This document shows positions 7,863 to 14,590 of a stretch of 64,000 bases of DNA, one piece after another. Source of the DNA: VRUE01 sp963701265. GTDB taxonomy: Bacteria; Actinomycetota; Thermoleophilia; Solirubrobacterales; 70-9. The notes under the pieces were generated by a model. The model did not search any database and was not told the origin of the DNA. It saw only the letters and a program-made list of their open reading frames with translations. The position numbers and the translations under genes are program-made. The stretch is taken from contig OY969581.1 of the NCBI GenBank assembly GCA_963701265.1, positions 2,556,313-2,620,312 on the forward strand. Direction: 5' to 3'. Each line of letters opens with the position of its first letter. The stretch's first letter is position 1.

Positions 7863-8660
7863 CTAGGAGCGTGTGCGACTGCGCGGCTTGCGCGTGGCGC
7901 GCTTGGCCTCACTGCGGGCGACGCTGCGGATCGTTTTGCCGAGCGCTTTGTCGGTCGCCTCGGCGATCGCGATCTGGAAGACGCCCATCAGGACGTCCGC
8001 GCCAAGGGGACGGGTGCGCTCGAGGGTCTCGCGCACTTTCGGCCAGTCACCGTCTGGGCGACCGGCTTCGTCGAAGGGCTTCCAGACCTGCTCGAGGAAG
8101 AGGTCAGTGAAGAGCTGGGCGATCTCGTCGGCCTTGCGGCGCAGCTTCTCCGCAACCGCGAGGACGGCATCGGGGCTCATGCCGACGTCGGCCAGAGCGG
8201 CCGCGGCATTCATCATGCGCGGGCTGATCACCTCGACCTTGCCGTCGGGCAGGGAGCGAATCGAGCCGAGTTTTTCGCCCCGTTCGAGCATCTCGAAGCC
8301 GCGTCCTTCTTCGACCTCTTTTTTCCAGAGCTCGGCCAGCTCGACCAGCTCGACGATTTCCGGCGTCTCCTCTTCGAAGGGGGCACGGAGGGTGCGAGTG
8401 AGATTGTGGACCTCCTCGGCGGCGCCGTTGACGCTTTCCCCCATGCGCCGGATCGCCTCGAGATTGAGGCCATCGGCCTGCAGTTCGCGGGTCAGTTCGA
8501 TCCTCGCGACGTGCTCCTCGTTGTAGTAGCCGGTGCGCCCGTGGACAACGGGCGGAGGCAGCAGCCCACGGGTCTGGTGGGCGCGGATGTTGCGCACCGT
8601 CATCCCGGTCCGCTCGGCGAGCTCGCCGATCGTCATCTCGCCCTGGGCGGGTTTGCTCAT
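7863..8660 (-). CDS. MerR family transcriptional regulator
   Basis: A 265-residue protein with an N-terminal MerR winged helix: MTIGELAERTGMTVRNIRAH, then LLPPPVVHGRTGYYNEEHVARI. A long helical effector region follows without cysteine clusters, so metal sensing is unlikely. The C-terminal 25 residues are Arg/Lys-rich. The start ATG overlaps the stop of the upstream SDR gene (ATGA), so the two form an operon in which the regulator may respond to the oxidoreductase substrate or product. The operon start is divergent from the SOS-box-bearing nuclease ORF at 9448. Confidence 0.88.
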   Translation of the reverse strand: MSKPAQGEMTIGELAERTGMTVRNIRAHQTRGLLPPPVVHGRTGYYNEEHVARIELTRELQADGLNLEAIRRMGESVNGAAEEVHNLTRTLRAPFEEETPEIVELVELAELWKKEVEEGRGFEMLERGEKLGSIRSLPDGKVEVISPRMMNAAAALADVGMSPDAVLAVAEKLRRKADEIAQLFTDLFLEQVWKPFDEAGRPDGDWPKVRETLERTRPLGADVLMGVFQIAIAEATDKALGKTIRSVARSEAKRATRKPRSRTRS

Positions 8661-9379
8661 CCCCGCATGGTAAGCGGGAAACGCTGCCCGTTCATCTTTC
8701 TTGCCTGGTCCGAGCAGACGAATGCGATCGCCTCGGCAAGGTCCTCGGCGGAGGTGAAGGTCGGGAAGTCCTCGCCCGGACTCTCCGCGCGCATGCGCGG
8801 CGTCAGGATCGCGTCGACGACGATGATGTTGGCGGTCGCCGTCGTGCCTTCGAAGCCGTCAGCGAAGGCGAGCGTCCATGCCTCAGCCGCGGCCTTTGCC
8901 GAGGCATAGGCCGCGTTCGTATTGGTCGGCGCTTGCCCCTGCTTGGAGGAAACGAGAACGAAGCGGCCGTGCTCGCTGGCAAGCAGCGCGTCGTGGAAGG
9001 CACGCGTCGTGTGCTGGACGGTGCGAACCAACGAGTCGTGCAGCACGTCCCAGTCCTCAAGCGACGCCTCGTGCAAGGGCTCTCCCCCACGCCACCCCCC
9101 GACCAGGTGCAGCAACGCGTCGACCCGGCCGAAGCGCTCGACCAGCGCCGCGCACCAACCCCGCGTCGCCTCCTCGTCGAGCAGGTCGACCGCGCGCCCA
9201 TCCCAGCGTTCGGCCGGCCGATCGAGCCCAGCGCCAACCTCGTCGATCCGCTCCTGGTCCATGTCCGTCCCGGCGATCGTCGCCCCAGCCCCCGCCAGCC
9301 GCTCCGCGACCACGGGCCCGAGGCCGCCGGCAACCCCGGCGATAGCGATGACGCGGCTCTCGAGCTCACTCCCGTTCAC
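8657..9379 (-). CDS. Short-chain dehydrogenase/reductase (SDR)
   Basis: A 240-residue protein from GTG 9379, which opens NGSELESRVIAIAGVAGGLG; upstream in-frame residues (to 9475) include the SOS box and look non-coding. The Rossmann cofactor loop is GVAGGLG, a variant of TGxxxGxG. The catalytic Ser is in FVLVSSKQGQ and the YxxxK pair in AAYASAK. It should reduce or oxidise a carbonyl/alcohol with NAD(P)H; the substrate is unknown. It is the first gene of an operon with the MerR gene (4-bp overlap). Confidence 0.87.
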   Translation of the reverse strand: MNGSELESRVIAIAGVAGGLGPVVAERLAGAGATIAGTDMDQERIDEVGAGLDRPAERWDGRAVDLLDEEATRGWCAALVERFGRVDALLHLVGGWRGGEPLHEASLEDWDVLHDSLVRTVQHTTRAFHDALLASEHGRFVLVSSKQGQAPTNTNAAYASAKAAAEAWTLAFADGFEGTTATANIIVVDAILTPRMRAESPGEDFPTFTSAEDLAEAIAFVCSDQARKMNGQRFPLTMRG

Positions 9380-9431
9380 ACGAGCATCATCGCGCAGGTT
9401 AGATCGCGGAACTTTCTGTCTGAAGCATTTA

Positions 9432-9445
9432 CGAACATATGTTCG
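9432..9445 (+). promoter_or_regulatory. LexA-type SOS box before PD-(D/E)XK ORF
   Basis: CGAACATATGTTCG is a perfect 14-bp palindrome fitting the LexA box CGAAC-N4-GTTCG. It ends two bases before the ATG at 9448 and lies 53 bp upstream of the divergent SDR gene start at 9379. It could therefore control both directions. The placement next to the start codon matches the box at 1889-1902. Confidence 0.75.
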
Positions 9446-9447
9446 GG

Positions 9448-10269
9448 ATGAAAGCCGACCCACCAGCGAAGCCACAGCACCGCCAGCGCCTGATCAATCG
9501 CCGAACCCAGGGCGATCTCGGCGAGTTCTCAGCTATGGAGTGGCTCGCAAGCAAGGGTGCCCTCATATGGGTTCCGCTCGGCCATAGCCCCGATGTCGAT
9601 TTGATGGCTGAGATCGACGGTCGCATATGTCGAGTGCAGGTCAAGACCTCAACCCAGAGCGCAGAAACGCCGAAAGGTCACCGCCGCTGGCGAGTGATGA
9701 TCGCGACCAATGGCGGCAATCAGAGTTGGAGCAAGACCACAAAGACATTTGATCCCGCAAACGTTGACTTCCTCTTCGCCCTAGTCGGTGACGGCCGTCG
9801 CTGGTTCATTCCCGCCGCTTCTATCGAGGCTCAGCGCCAGGTGGCTCTCGGTGGATCGAAATATTCGGAGTTCGAGATAGAGCGAGGGCAACCAATTGAG
9901 CGTCTGATCTACCCGAATGAGGCCACAGCTCTAGAATCGCCGTCCCAAACCAGGGGGAGCGCCGGAGCTGGAGAGCCGGGCCGGCCTGTAAAGTCGGTAG
10001 CACTGCTTGAGTGGGTTCGATTCCCACCTCCCCCATCGAGATTGCAGGTTCTCGACAGTCCCTCCACCGGAACCGGAGATGGGTCAGTAGCGATCGATGC
10101 GCCGCTGCGATTCCAGCGTACGCAAGTCTCTCCTCAGCACCAGATAACCATCCCGAGCGTGCCATTCCGCAAGGCTGGACTCGAGCCTGGTGATCGACTT
10201 CATGCTCGTGCCGATGGACCGGGCCGCGTCATCTTGGAGCGCCTGGAAACGCGGTCGAGTCAGACGTAA
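9448..10269 (+). CDS. PD-(D/E)XK nuclease (group I intron endonuclease-like) ORF, reading through tRNA-Tyr into an AbrB-like end
   Basis: A 273-residue ORF from ATG 9448. Residues 20-150 match PD-(D/E)XK endonucleases of the group I intron type (PDDEXK_5): TQGDLGEFSAMEWLASKGA, then SPDVDLMAEIDG, then CRVQVKTST, giving the Glu, Asp and VxxKT catalytic pattern. The frame then continues without a stop through a tRNA-Tyr gene (9953-10035). It ends with an AbrB/SpoVT-like segment (SPQHQITIPSVPFRKAGLEP). It stops directly against the convergent gene at 10270. The true 3' end may be shorter, with the AbrB part as a separate gene. An SOS box precedes it. Confidence 0.7.
   Translation: MKADPPAKPQHRQRLINRRTQGDLGEFSAMEWLASKGALIWVPLGHSPDVDLMAEIDGRICRVQVKTSTQSAETPKGHRRWRVMIATNGGNQSWSKTTKTFDPANVDFLFALVGDGRRWFIPAASIEAQRQVALGGSKYSEFEIERGQPIERLIYPNEATALESPSQTRGSAGAGEPGRPVKSVALLEWVRFPPPPSRLQVLDSPSTGTGDGSVAIDAPLRFQRTQVSPQHQITIPSVPFRKAGLEPGDRLHARADGPGRVILERLETRSSQT
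9953..10035 (+). tRNA. tRNA-Tyr (GUA), class II
   Basis: A cloverleaf can be drawn. The acceptor GGGGGAG pairs with CTCCCCC. The D arm is CCGG/CCGG with a GG loop. The anticodon stem CCGGC/GTCGG (one G-U) encloses the loop CTGTAAA, giving anticodon GTA. There is a long variable arm with an AGC/GCT stem, as expected for bacterial tRNA-Tyr, and a T arm GTGGG-TTCGATT-CCCAC. The discriminator is A, and CCA is not encoded. Position 8 is C instead of the usual T. The gene lies inside the reading frame of the PD-(D/E)XK ORF. Confidence 0.78.
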
Positions 10270-10650
10270 CTAGCCTGGCGCGACGCCCAGCCGCTCCTTC
10301 ATCTGCTCGTTGAAGGCCGTGAGGGCCGACATCGGGCGCATGAAGACGGTGAGCACGGCGACGCGGCCGTCATCGTCGAGCTCGAGGAAGTCGATGCCCT
10401 CCAGCTCGCGGTCGCCGACGTTGGCCTTGAAGCGCAGGGCGACCGAGCTGCCTTCGTGCAGCTCGTCTATATAAGTGAGGTCTTCGAGCGTGGCGGCGAC
10501 GTGGGTTAGGACGGCGCTCACCATCTCGCGGCCCTCGAAGCCACGGAAGAGGATCGGGCTGTGCAGCTCGACGTCCTCGCGCAGCGTCTCGGTCAGCAGG
10601 TCGAGGTCCTTCGCTTCGGCTGCAACGCGAAAGGGATGCGGCTCGGCCAT
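10270..10650 (-). CDS. NTF2-like (SnoaL-type) protein
   Basis: A 126-residue single-domain protein with the NTF2/SnoaL pattern: AAEAKDLDLLTETLREDVEL, then SPILFRGFEGREMVSAVLTH, then strands ending GRVAVLTVFMRPMSALTAFN. It probably binds a small ligand or acts as a minor isomerase or hydrolase, and no reaction can be named. It is divergent from the nitroreductase gene at 10733, with a perfect 16-bp inverted repeat in the space between. Its stop abuts the stop of the convergent nuclease ORF. Confidence 0.8.
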   Translation of the reverse strand: MAEPHPFRVAAEAKDLDLLTETLREDVELHSPILFRGFEGREMVSAVLTHVAATLEDLTYIDELHEGSSVALRFKANVGDRELEGIDFLELDDDGRVAVLTVFMRPMSALTAFNEQMKERLGVAPG

Positions 10651-10667
10651 TTGCCCACTCTACGTCT

Positions 10668-10704
10668 TGGCGACTTATGCGTCCATATGACGCATAAGTC
10701 GCCA
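10668..10704. promoter_or_regulatory. Perfect 16-bp inverted repeat in divergent promoter region
   Basis: The arm TGGCGACTTATGCGTC (10668-10683) is repeated inverted at 10689-10704 with a five-base spacer. It lies between the NTF2-like gene (start 10650) and the nitroreductase gene (start 10733). The position in a divergent promoter region favours an operator. There is no T-tract that would suggest a terminator. Confidence 0.55.
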
Positions 10705-10732
10705 GACCCTTTGGGCCTGAGATACTCGCGCC

Positions 10733-11191
10733 GTGCCAAGCGACCACACCCTCGCGCGGATCTCCAACTCGCTCGGTGCCACCGGGCTGCGCTGGGCGGG
10801 CAAGCTCAACACCCCGCTCTACCGGCTCAGCGGCGGGCGCATCGGCGGCAAGGTCGGCAAGGCGCCGGTCCTGCTGCTCACCACCACCGGGCGCAAGTCG
10901 GGGCAGCAGCGCACCGCCCCGGTCGTCTACCTCGCCGACGGCGACAACGTCGTCGTGATCAACACCAACGCCGGCAACGCCAAGGTCCCGGCCTGGTCGC
11001 TCAACCTCAAGGCCAACCCGGAGGGCGAAGTGGAGGTGGGGCGCAAGCGCTACCCGGTCCTCGCCCGCATCGCCGAGGGCGAGGAGCGCAGCGAGCTCTG
11101 GCGCAAGCACAACGAGCAGTACGCGGGCTTCGACGACTACCAGGACAAGCTCGACCGAGAAGCCTCGGTCATCGTGCTCGAGCCGCGCTAG
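10733..11191 (+). CDS. Deazaflavin (F420)-dependent nitroreductase family protein
   Basis: A 152-residue protein with GTG start 10733. The signature APVLLLTTTGRKSGQQRTAP followed by VVYLADGDNVVVINTNAG is that of the Ddn/Rv3547-type split-barrel family (TIGR00026). These proteins use reduced F420 to reduce quinones and nitro compounds. The segment AKVPAWSLNLKANPEGEVEV completes the cofactor-binding barrel. F420 use is typical of Actinobacteria and supports the taxon. It is monocistronic, convergent with sigA (4-bp overlap), and has an inverted repeat upstream of it. Confidence 0.87.
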   Translation: MPSDHTLARISNSLGATGLRWAGKLNTPLYRLSGGRIGGKVGKAPVLLLTTTGRKSGQQRTAPVVYLADGDNVVVINTNAGNAKVPAWSLNLKANPEGEVEVGRKRYPVLARIAEGEERSELWRKHNEQYAGFDDYQDKLDREASVIVLEPR

Positions 11192-12381
11192 CTGGCTTCG
11201 CGCAGCATCTGCGCCTCGGGCAGGGCGCGCAGCTTCTTCAGCGTGTTGGTCTCGATCTGGCGGATCCGCTCGCGGGTGACGCCGAAGGTCCTCCCCACCT
11301 CCTCGAGCGTCAGCGGCTCGAGGCCGGAGAGCCCGTAGCGCAGCTCGATCACCTGGCGCTCGCGCTCGGGCAGGGCGTCGAGCGCCCGCCGCACGCCCTC
11401 GCGCTGCAGGTGCTCGCTCGCTTCCTCGAAGGGCTGCGCGACTTCGTCGTCGGCGACGAAGTCGCCGAGCTCCGATTCGTCCTCGTCCCCGACCGGCTTC
11501 TCCAGTGAGACCGGCAGCTGGGAGACGCGCAGGATGTCGCGCACTTCGTCCAGCGGCCAGCGCAGCTCGGCGGCGATCTCGAAGGGCTCCGGCTCGCGAC
11601 CCAGCGACTGCACCAGCTGGCGCTCGACGTGGGTCACCCGGTTCAGCTTCTCGACCATGTGGACGGGGATGCGGATCGTCCGCGCCTTGTCGGCGATCGC
11701 CCGCGTCACCGCCTGGCGGATCCACCAGGTCGCGTAGGTGGAGAACTTGTAGCCGCGGCGGTAGTCGAACTTCTCGACCGCGCGGATCAGGCCCAGCGAG
11801 CCCTCCTGGATCAGGTCGAGGAAGCTCAGCCCGCGCCCCAGGTAGCCCTTGGCGATCGAGACGACCAGCCGCAGGTTGGCCTCGACCATCTGGCGCTTGG
11901 CGATCATGTCGCCGCGCTCGATCCGTTTCGCCAGGTCCACCTCCTGCGCCGCGGTCAGCAGGTCGACCTGGCCGATCGAGCGCAGGTAGAGGCGCAGCGA
12001 GTCGAGGCTCGGTTCGACCGTCAGGTCCAGCTCGGAGTCTTTTTTGGCGCTGGCGCCGTTGGCCTCTTCGGCCCGCGCTTCCTTGTAGGCGCTGACGCCC
12101 TCCTCGGCCAGGACTTCGACGCCCTGCTCGACCAGGTGCGCGTGCAGGCCGGAGATCTGCTCCTTGGTGACCTCGACCTCCTCGAGCGTGGTCGCGATCT
12201 GCTCGAAGGTCAGGTAGCCGCGCTCGCGACCCAGCGCGATCAGCCCGCGCAGCTCCTCGGGCTCCGCAAACGGCTGTTCATCCGAATCCTGATCCAGTCC
12301 CACGGGGACCGTCTCCAACGGTTCGATCTCGCTGCCTCCGGGTGCAACCCTGTCCCCCTTCCCAGGGGAGGCCGACCCCAA
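11188..12381 (-). CDS. sigA: Primary RNA polymerase sigma factor RpoD/SigA
   Basis: A 397-residue sigma-70. After an acidic N-terminal region with a short sigma 1.1-like helix bundle (about residues 40-95), region 1.2 is DSLRLYLRSIGQVDLLT. Region 2 contains LRLVVSIAKGYLGRGLSFLD and the -10 melting segment FSTYATWWIRQAVTRAI. Region 3 is IRIPVHMVEKLNRVTHVERQ. Region 4 ends with the -35 HTH LTLEEVGRTFGVTRERIRQI. It directs RNA polymerase to housekeeping promoters. It is divergent from folE2 with a 96-bp intergenic region. Confidence 0.93.
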   Translation of the reverse strand: MGSASPGKGDRVAPGGSEIEPLETVPVGLDQDSDEQPFAEPEELRGLIALGRERGYLTFEQIATTLEEVEVTKEQISGLHAHLVEQGVEVLAEEGVSAYKEARAEEANGASAKKDSELDLTVEPSLDSLRLYLRSIGQVDLLTAAQEVDLAKRIERGDMIAKRQMVEANLRLVVSIAKGYLGRGLSFLDLIQEGSLGLIRAVEKFDYRRGYKFSTYATWWIRQAVTRAIADKARTIRIPVHMVEKLNRVTHVERQLVQSLGREPEPFEIAAELRWPLDEVRDILRVSQLPVSLEKPVGDEDESELGDFVADDEVAQPFEEASEHLQREGVRRALDALPERERQVIELRYGLSGLEPLTLEEVGRTFGVTRERIRQIETNTLKKLRALPEAQMLREAS

Positions 12382-12477
12382 CGCTCCGGCCGCAGCAAAG
12401 TATAGGCAGAAGAAATCGGTTCGGTCACGGCCGCCGGACGCCGGCCGAGGGGCCCGGTCGCTTACGCTTCATAAGCC

Positions 12478-13485
12478 GTGGCCAGCCGCACGACGATCCC
12501 GCCCGCCCGCTCCGCGCCCGACGTGCAGGCCTCGGTGCCCGCCACCCAGGTGAGCCTTTCGCGCGTCGGCGTCACCGGCGTCGAGAAGGTGATCCGGGTA
12601 AAGGCCGACGGAACGGAGAACCTCTACCACGCCAATTTCGAGTGCTTCGTCGACCTCGAGCCGCGCCAGGCCGGGGTCCACATGTCCCGCTTCGAGGAGA
12701 ACGTCAGCGAGGCGATCGACGCGGTCGTCCTCGGCGAGGCCTTCCGCGCCGAGATCCTCGCCTCCCACATCGCCCAGCGCGTGCGCGAGACCCAGGGCGG
12801 TCGCCGCGCCGAGGTCTCGGTCGAGGCGCGCTACCCGGAGACGGTGCAGACGCCGGCCACCGGCCACTCGACCCAGGAGATCTACGGCCTCTTCGGCACC
12901 GCCGTCGCCTCCGAGCGCGGCAACCGCACCCTCACCGGCGTCCAGGCGCAGGGCATGACCGCCTGCCCCTGCGCCCAGGAGATGGTCGCCGAGCTCGGCC
13001 GCGAACAGCTCGCCGCCGCCGGCTTCGACGCCGAGCAGGTCGAGCGGGCGATCGAGGCCGTCCCCGTCGCCACCCACAACCAGCGCGGCATCGGCACGCT
13101 CTACATCGGCTGCCCCGAGGGCGGTGAGGCCTGGATCGACGCACCGCAGCTGCTGCGCATCGTCGAGGGCTCGATGAGCTCGGAGATCTACGAGCTGATG
13201 AAGCGCCCCGACGAGCTCGCCGTCGTCGCCAAAGCTCATGCGAACCCGCGCTTCGTCGAGGACTGCGTGCGGGAGATGATCCGCGCCGTGGTCGAGGGCT
13301 ATCCCGACCTTCCCGCCGAGGCCTTTGTCCTCGCCCGCCAGGAGAACCTGGAGACGATTCACCGCCACAACGTCGTCGCCGAGCGCTACGGCACCCTCGG
13401 CGACCTGCGCCAGGAGCTCGCCACGGGCGAGCACACCGAGCGCCACACGACGATGCGCGAGTGGCTGGAGTCGCCGGGCGCCTAG
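12478..13485 (+). CDS. folE2: GTP cyclohydrolase FolE2 (type IB)
   Basis: A 335-residue protein with GTG start 12478. It has the FolE2/MptA features SLSRVGVTGVEKVIR, FECFVDLEPRQAGVHMSRF and the conserved metal-site segment GMTACPCAQEMV near residue 160, then ATHNQRGIGTLYI. The family converts GTP to 7,8-dihydroneopterin triphosphate, the first step of tetrahydrofolate synthesis. It replaces the zinc-dependent FolE in many bacteria. The length (about 300 expected) and all motifs are intact. No folate genes are adjacent. Confidence 0.92.
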   Translation: MASRTTIPPARSAPDVQASVPATQVSLSRVGVTGVEKVIRVKADGTENLYHANFECFVDLEPRQAGVHMSRFEENVSEAIDAVVLGEAFRAEILASHIAQRVRETQGGRRAEVSVEARYPETVQTPATGHSTQEIYGLFGTAVASERGNRTLTGVQAQGMTACPCAQEMVAELGREQLAAAGFDAEQVERAIEAVPVATHNQRGIGTLYIGCPEGGEAWIDAPQLLRIVEGSMSSEIYELMKRPDELAVVAKAHANPRFVEDCVREMIRAVVEGYPDLPAEAFVLARQENLETIHRHNVVAERYGTLGDLRQELATGEHTERHTTMREWLESPGA

Positions 13486-13508
13486 CGATCGGCCGTGGCG
13501 GGTTTCAG

Positions 13509-13934
13509 GTGAAGGTTCTAATCAACGGTCGTTACGCCTACGAAACCGAGCTGGACGATGTGGAGGTCGGGGACGAGATGCTCCTGCCTGGCAGCCTTTC
13601 GGGGCCTTGGCACGGAATCGTCACCGCCCTTGAACCCGAGTACGACGGGCGATGCGTCAAAGCGATCGGTCTAACTCGCCGTCGGACGCAGGTCGAGGCC
13701 GAGAACGAGGCGCTTGCTCAGGTCAGGATCACCGGGTGGCGGGTCGGCGAGACGATTTCGAAGCGCTGTGAAGAGTGCGGCAATGAGCGTCATTACTCCG
13801 TAAAGGCGGTTAACAACCTCGGCCGACCGACTTCACTGCAAGCGGAGTCGTGCAACTGCGGCGCCCCACAGCGAGGCTGCGGTCTCGGCTCCGCCGCAAG
13901 CTTTCGTCACTTCATGATCGACCCCTCGCGGTAG
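13509..13934 (+). CDS. Hypothetical protein with a CxxC element
   Basis: A 141-residue protein from GTG 13509, beginning KVLINGRYAYETELDDVEVG. The N-terminal half looks like a small beta-barrel (DEMLLPGSLSGPWHGIVTAL). The C-terminal half has CEECGNERHYSVKAV and a CNCG segment, which could form a small zinc site. I do not recognise a family. It follows folE2 by 23 bp in the same direction and ends 81 bp before the convergent pgsA, with a strong hairpin between them. Confidence 0.6.
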   Translation: MKVLINGRYAYETELDDVEVGDEMLLPGSLSGPWHGIVTALEPEYDGRCVKAIGLTRRRTQVEAENEALAQVRITGWRVGETISKRCEECGNERHYSVKAVNNLGRPTSLQAESCNCGAPQRGCGLGSAASFRHFMIDPSR

Positions 13935-13951
13935 AAACGCGTGGTCCGGCC

Positions 13952-13996
13952 TCCGGTGCGCCTTTTGCACCTCGGGAGTGCATAAAGCGCACCGGA
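13952..13996. terminator. Composite hairpin between convergent genes
   Basis: The outer arms TCCGGTGCGC (13952-13961) and GCGCACCGGA (13987-13996) pair perfectly. An inner stem, TGCAC (13966-13970) with GTGCA (13978-13982), extends the structure. It lies between the hypothetical gene ending at 13934 and pgsA ending at 14016, the expected place for a bidirectional terminator. Confidence 0.55.
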
Positions 13997-14015
13997 AGGG
14001 GTCGCGGCGAACGGG

Positions 14016-14585
14016 TTAGCTCGGCTTGGTTTTCGCCACCGCGCGCGCTTCTCGCTCGGCCTCGATGCGGCGGCGCAGGCCGAAGAAGTAGTCGGCGCCG
14101 CTGATCAGGGTGACGGCGACGGCCAGGTAGACGAGGGCGTCGACCCAGGCCGGGGCCGGGTTGGTGGCGATCAGGGCGATCACGGCGGCAATCTGCAGCA
14201 CGGTCTTGACCTTGCCCAGCCAGCTGGCGGCGATCACGATGCCGCGCTCGGCGGCGATCGCGCGCATTACGGTGACGGCGAACTCGCGGGCGATGATCAC
14301 CATCGCCACCCAGGCTTCGAGCCGATCGAGTGAGACCAGCGAGACCAGTGCGGCGACGATCAGCAGCTTGTCGGCGATCGGGTCCATCAGCTTGCCGAAG
14401 GTGGTGACCGCGTCGCGCGAGCGGGCGAAGTAGCCGTCGAGGCCGTCGGTCAATGCGGCGAGGGCGAAGACGGCGGCGGCGAGCTCGTCGCCGTTGGGGG
14501 TCTCGCCGAGCAGGGCGACGACGACGACCGGCACCGCGAGGATGCGCAGCAGGGTGAGGGCGTTGGGGAGGTTGAGCGGGAACAT
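14016..14585 (-). CDS. pgsA: CDP-diacylglycerol-glycerol-3-phosphate 3-phosphatidyltransferase
   Basis: A 189-residue membrane enzyme from ATG 14585, opening MFPLNLPNALTLLRILAVPV. It carries the full CDP-alcohol phosphatidyltransferase motif DGLDGYFAR followed by GKLMDPIADK, whose aspartates bind the metal and CDP-diacylglycerol. It makes phosphatidylglycerophosphate from CDP-diacylglycerol and glycerol-3-phosphate in the inner membrane, leading to phosphatidylglycerol and cardiolipin. Four or more TM helices follow the motif. It starts five bases after the stop of the MMPL gene, so the two are co-transcribed. Confidence 0.9.
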   Translation of the reverse strand: MFPLNLPNALTLLRILAVPVVVVALLGETPNGDELAAAVFALAALTDGLDGYFARSRDAVTTFGKLMDPIADKLLIVAALVSLVSLDRLEAWVAMVIIAREFAVTVMRAIAAERGIVIAASWLGKVKTVLQIAAVIALIATNPAPAWVDALVYLAVAVTLISGADYFFGLRRRIEAEREARAVAKTKPS

Positions 14586-14590
14586 CCCGC

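Noticed and set aside
10370..11725. 451-codon minus-strand frame
   Set aside because: It is a shadow spanning sigA, the nitroreductase and the NTF2-like gene, with Arg/Ala-rich translation and no domain.
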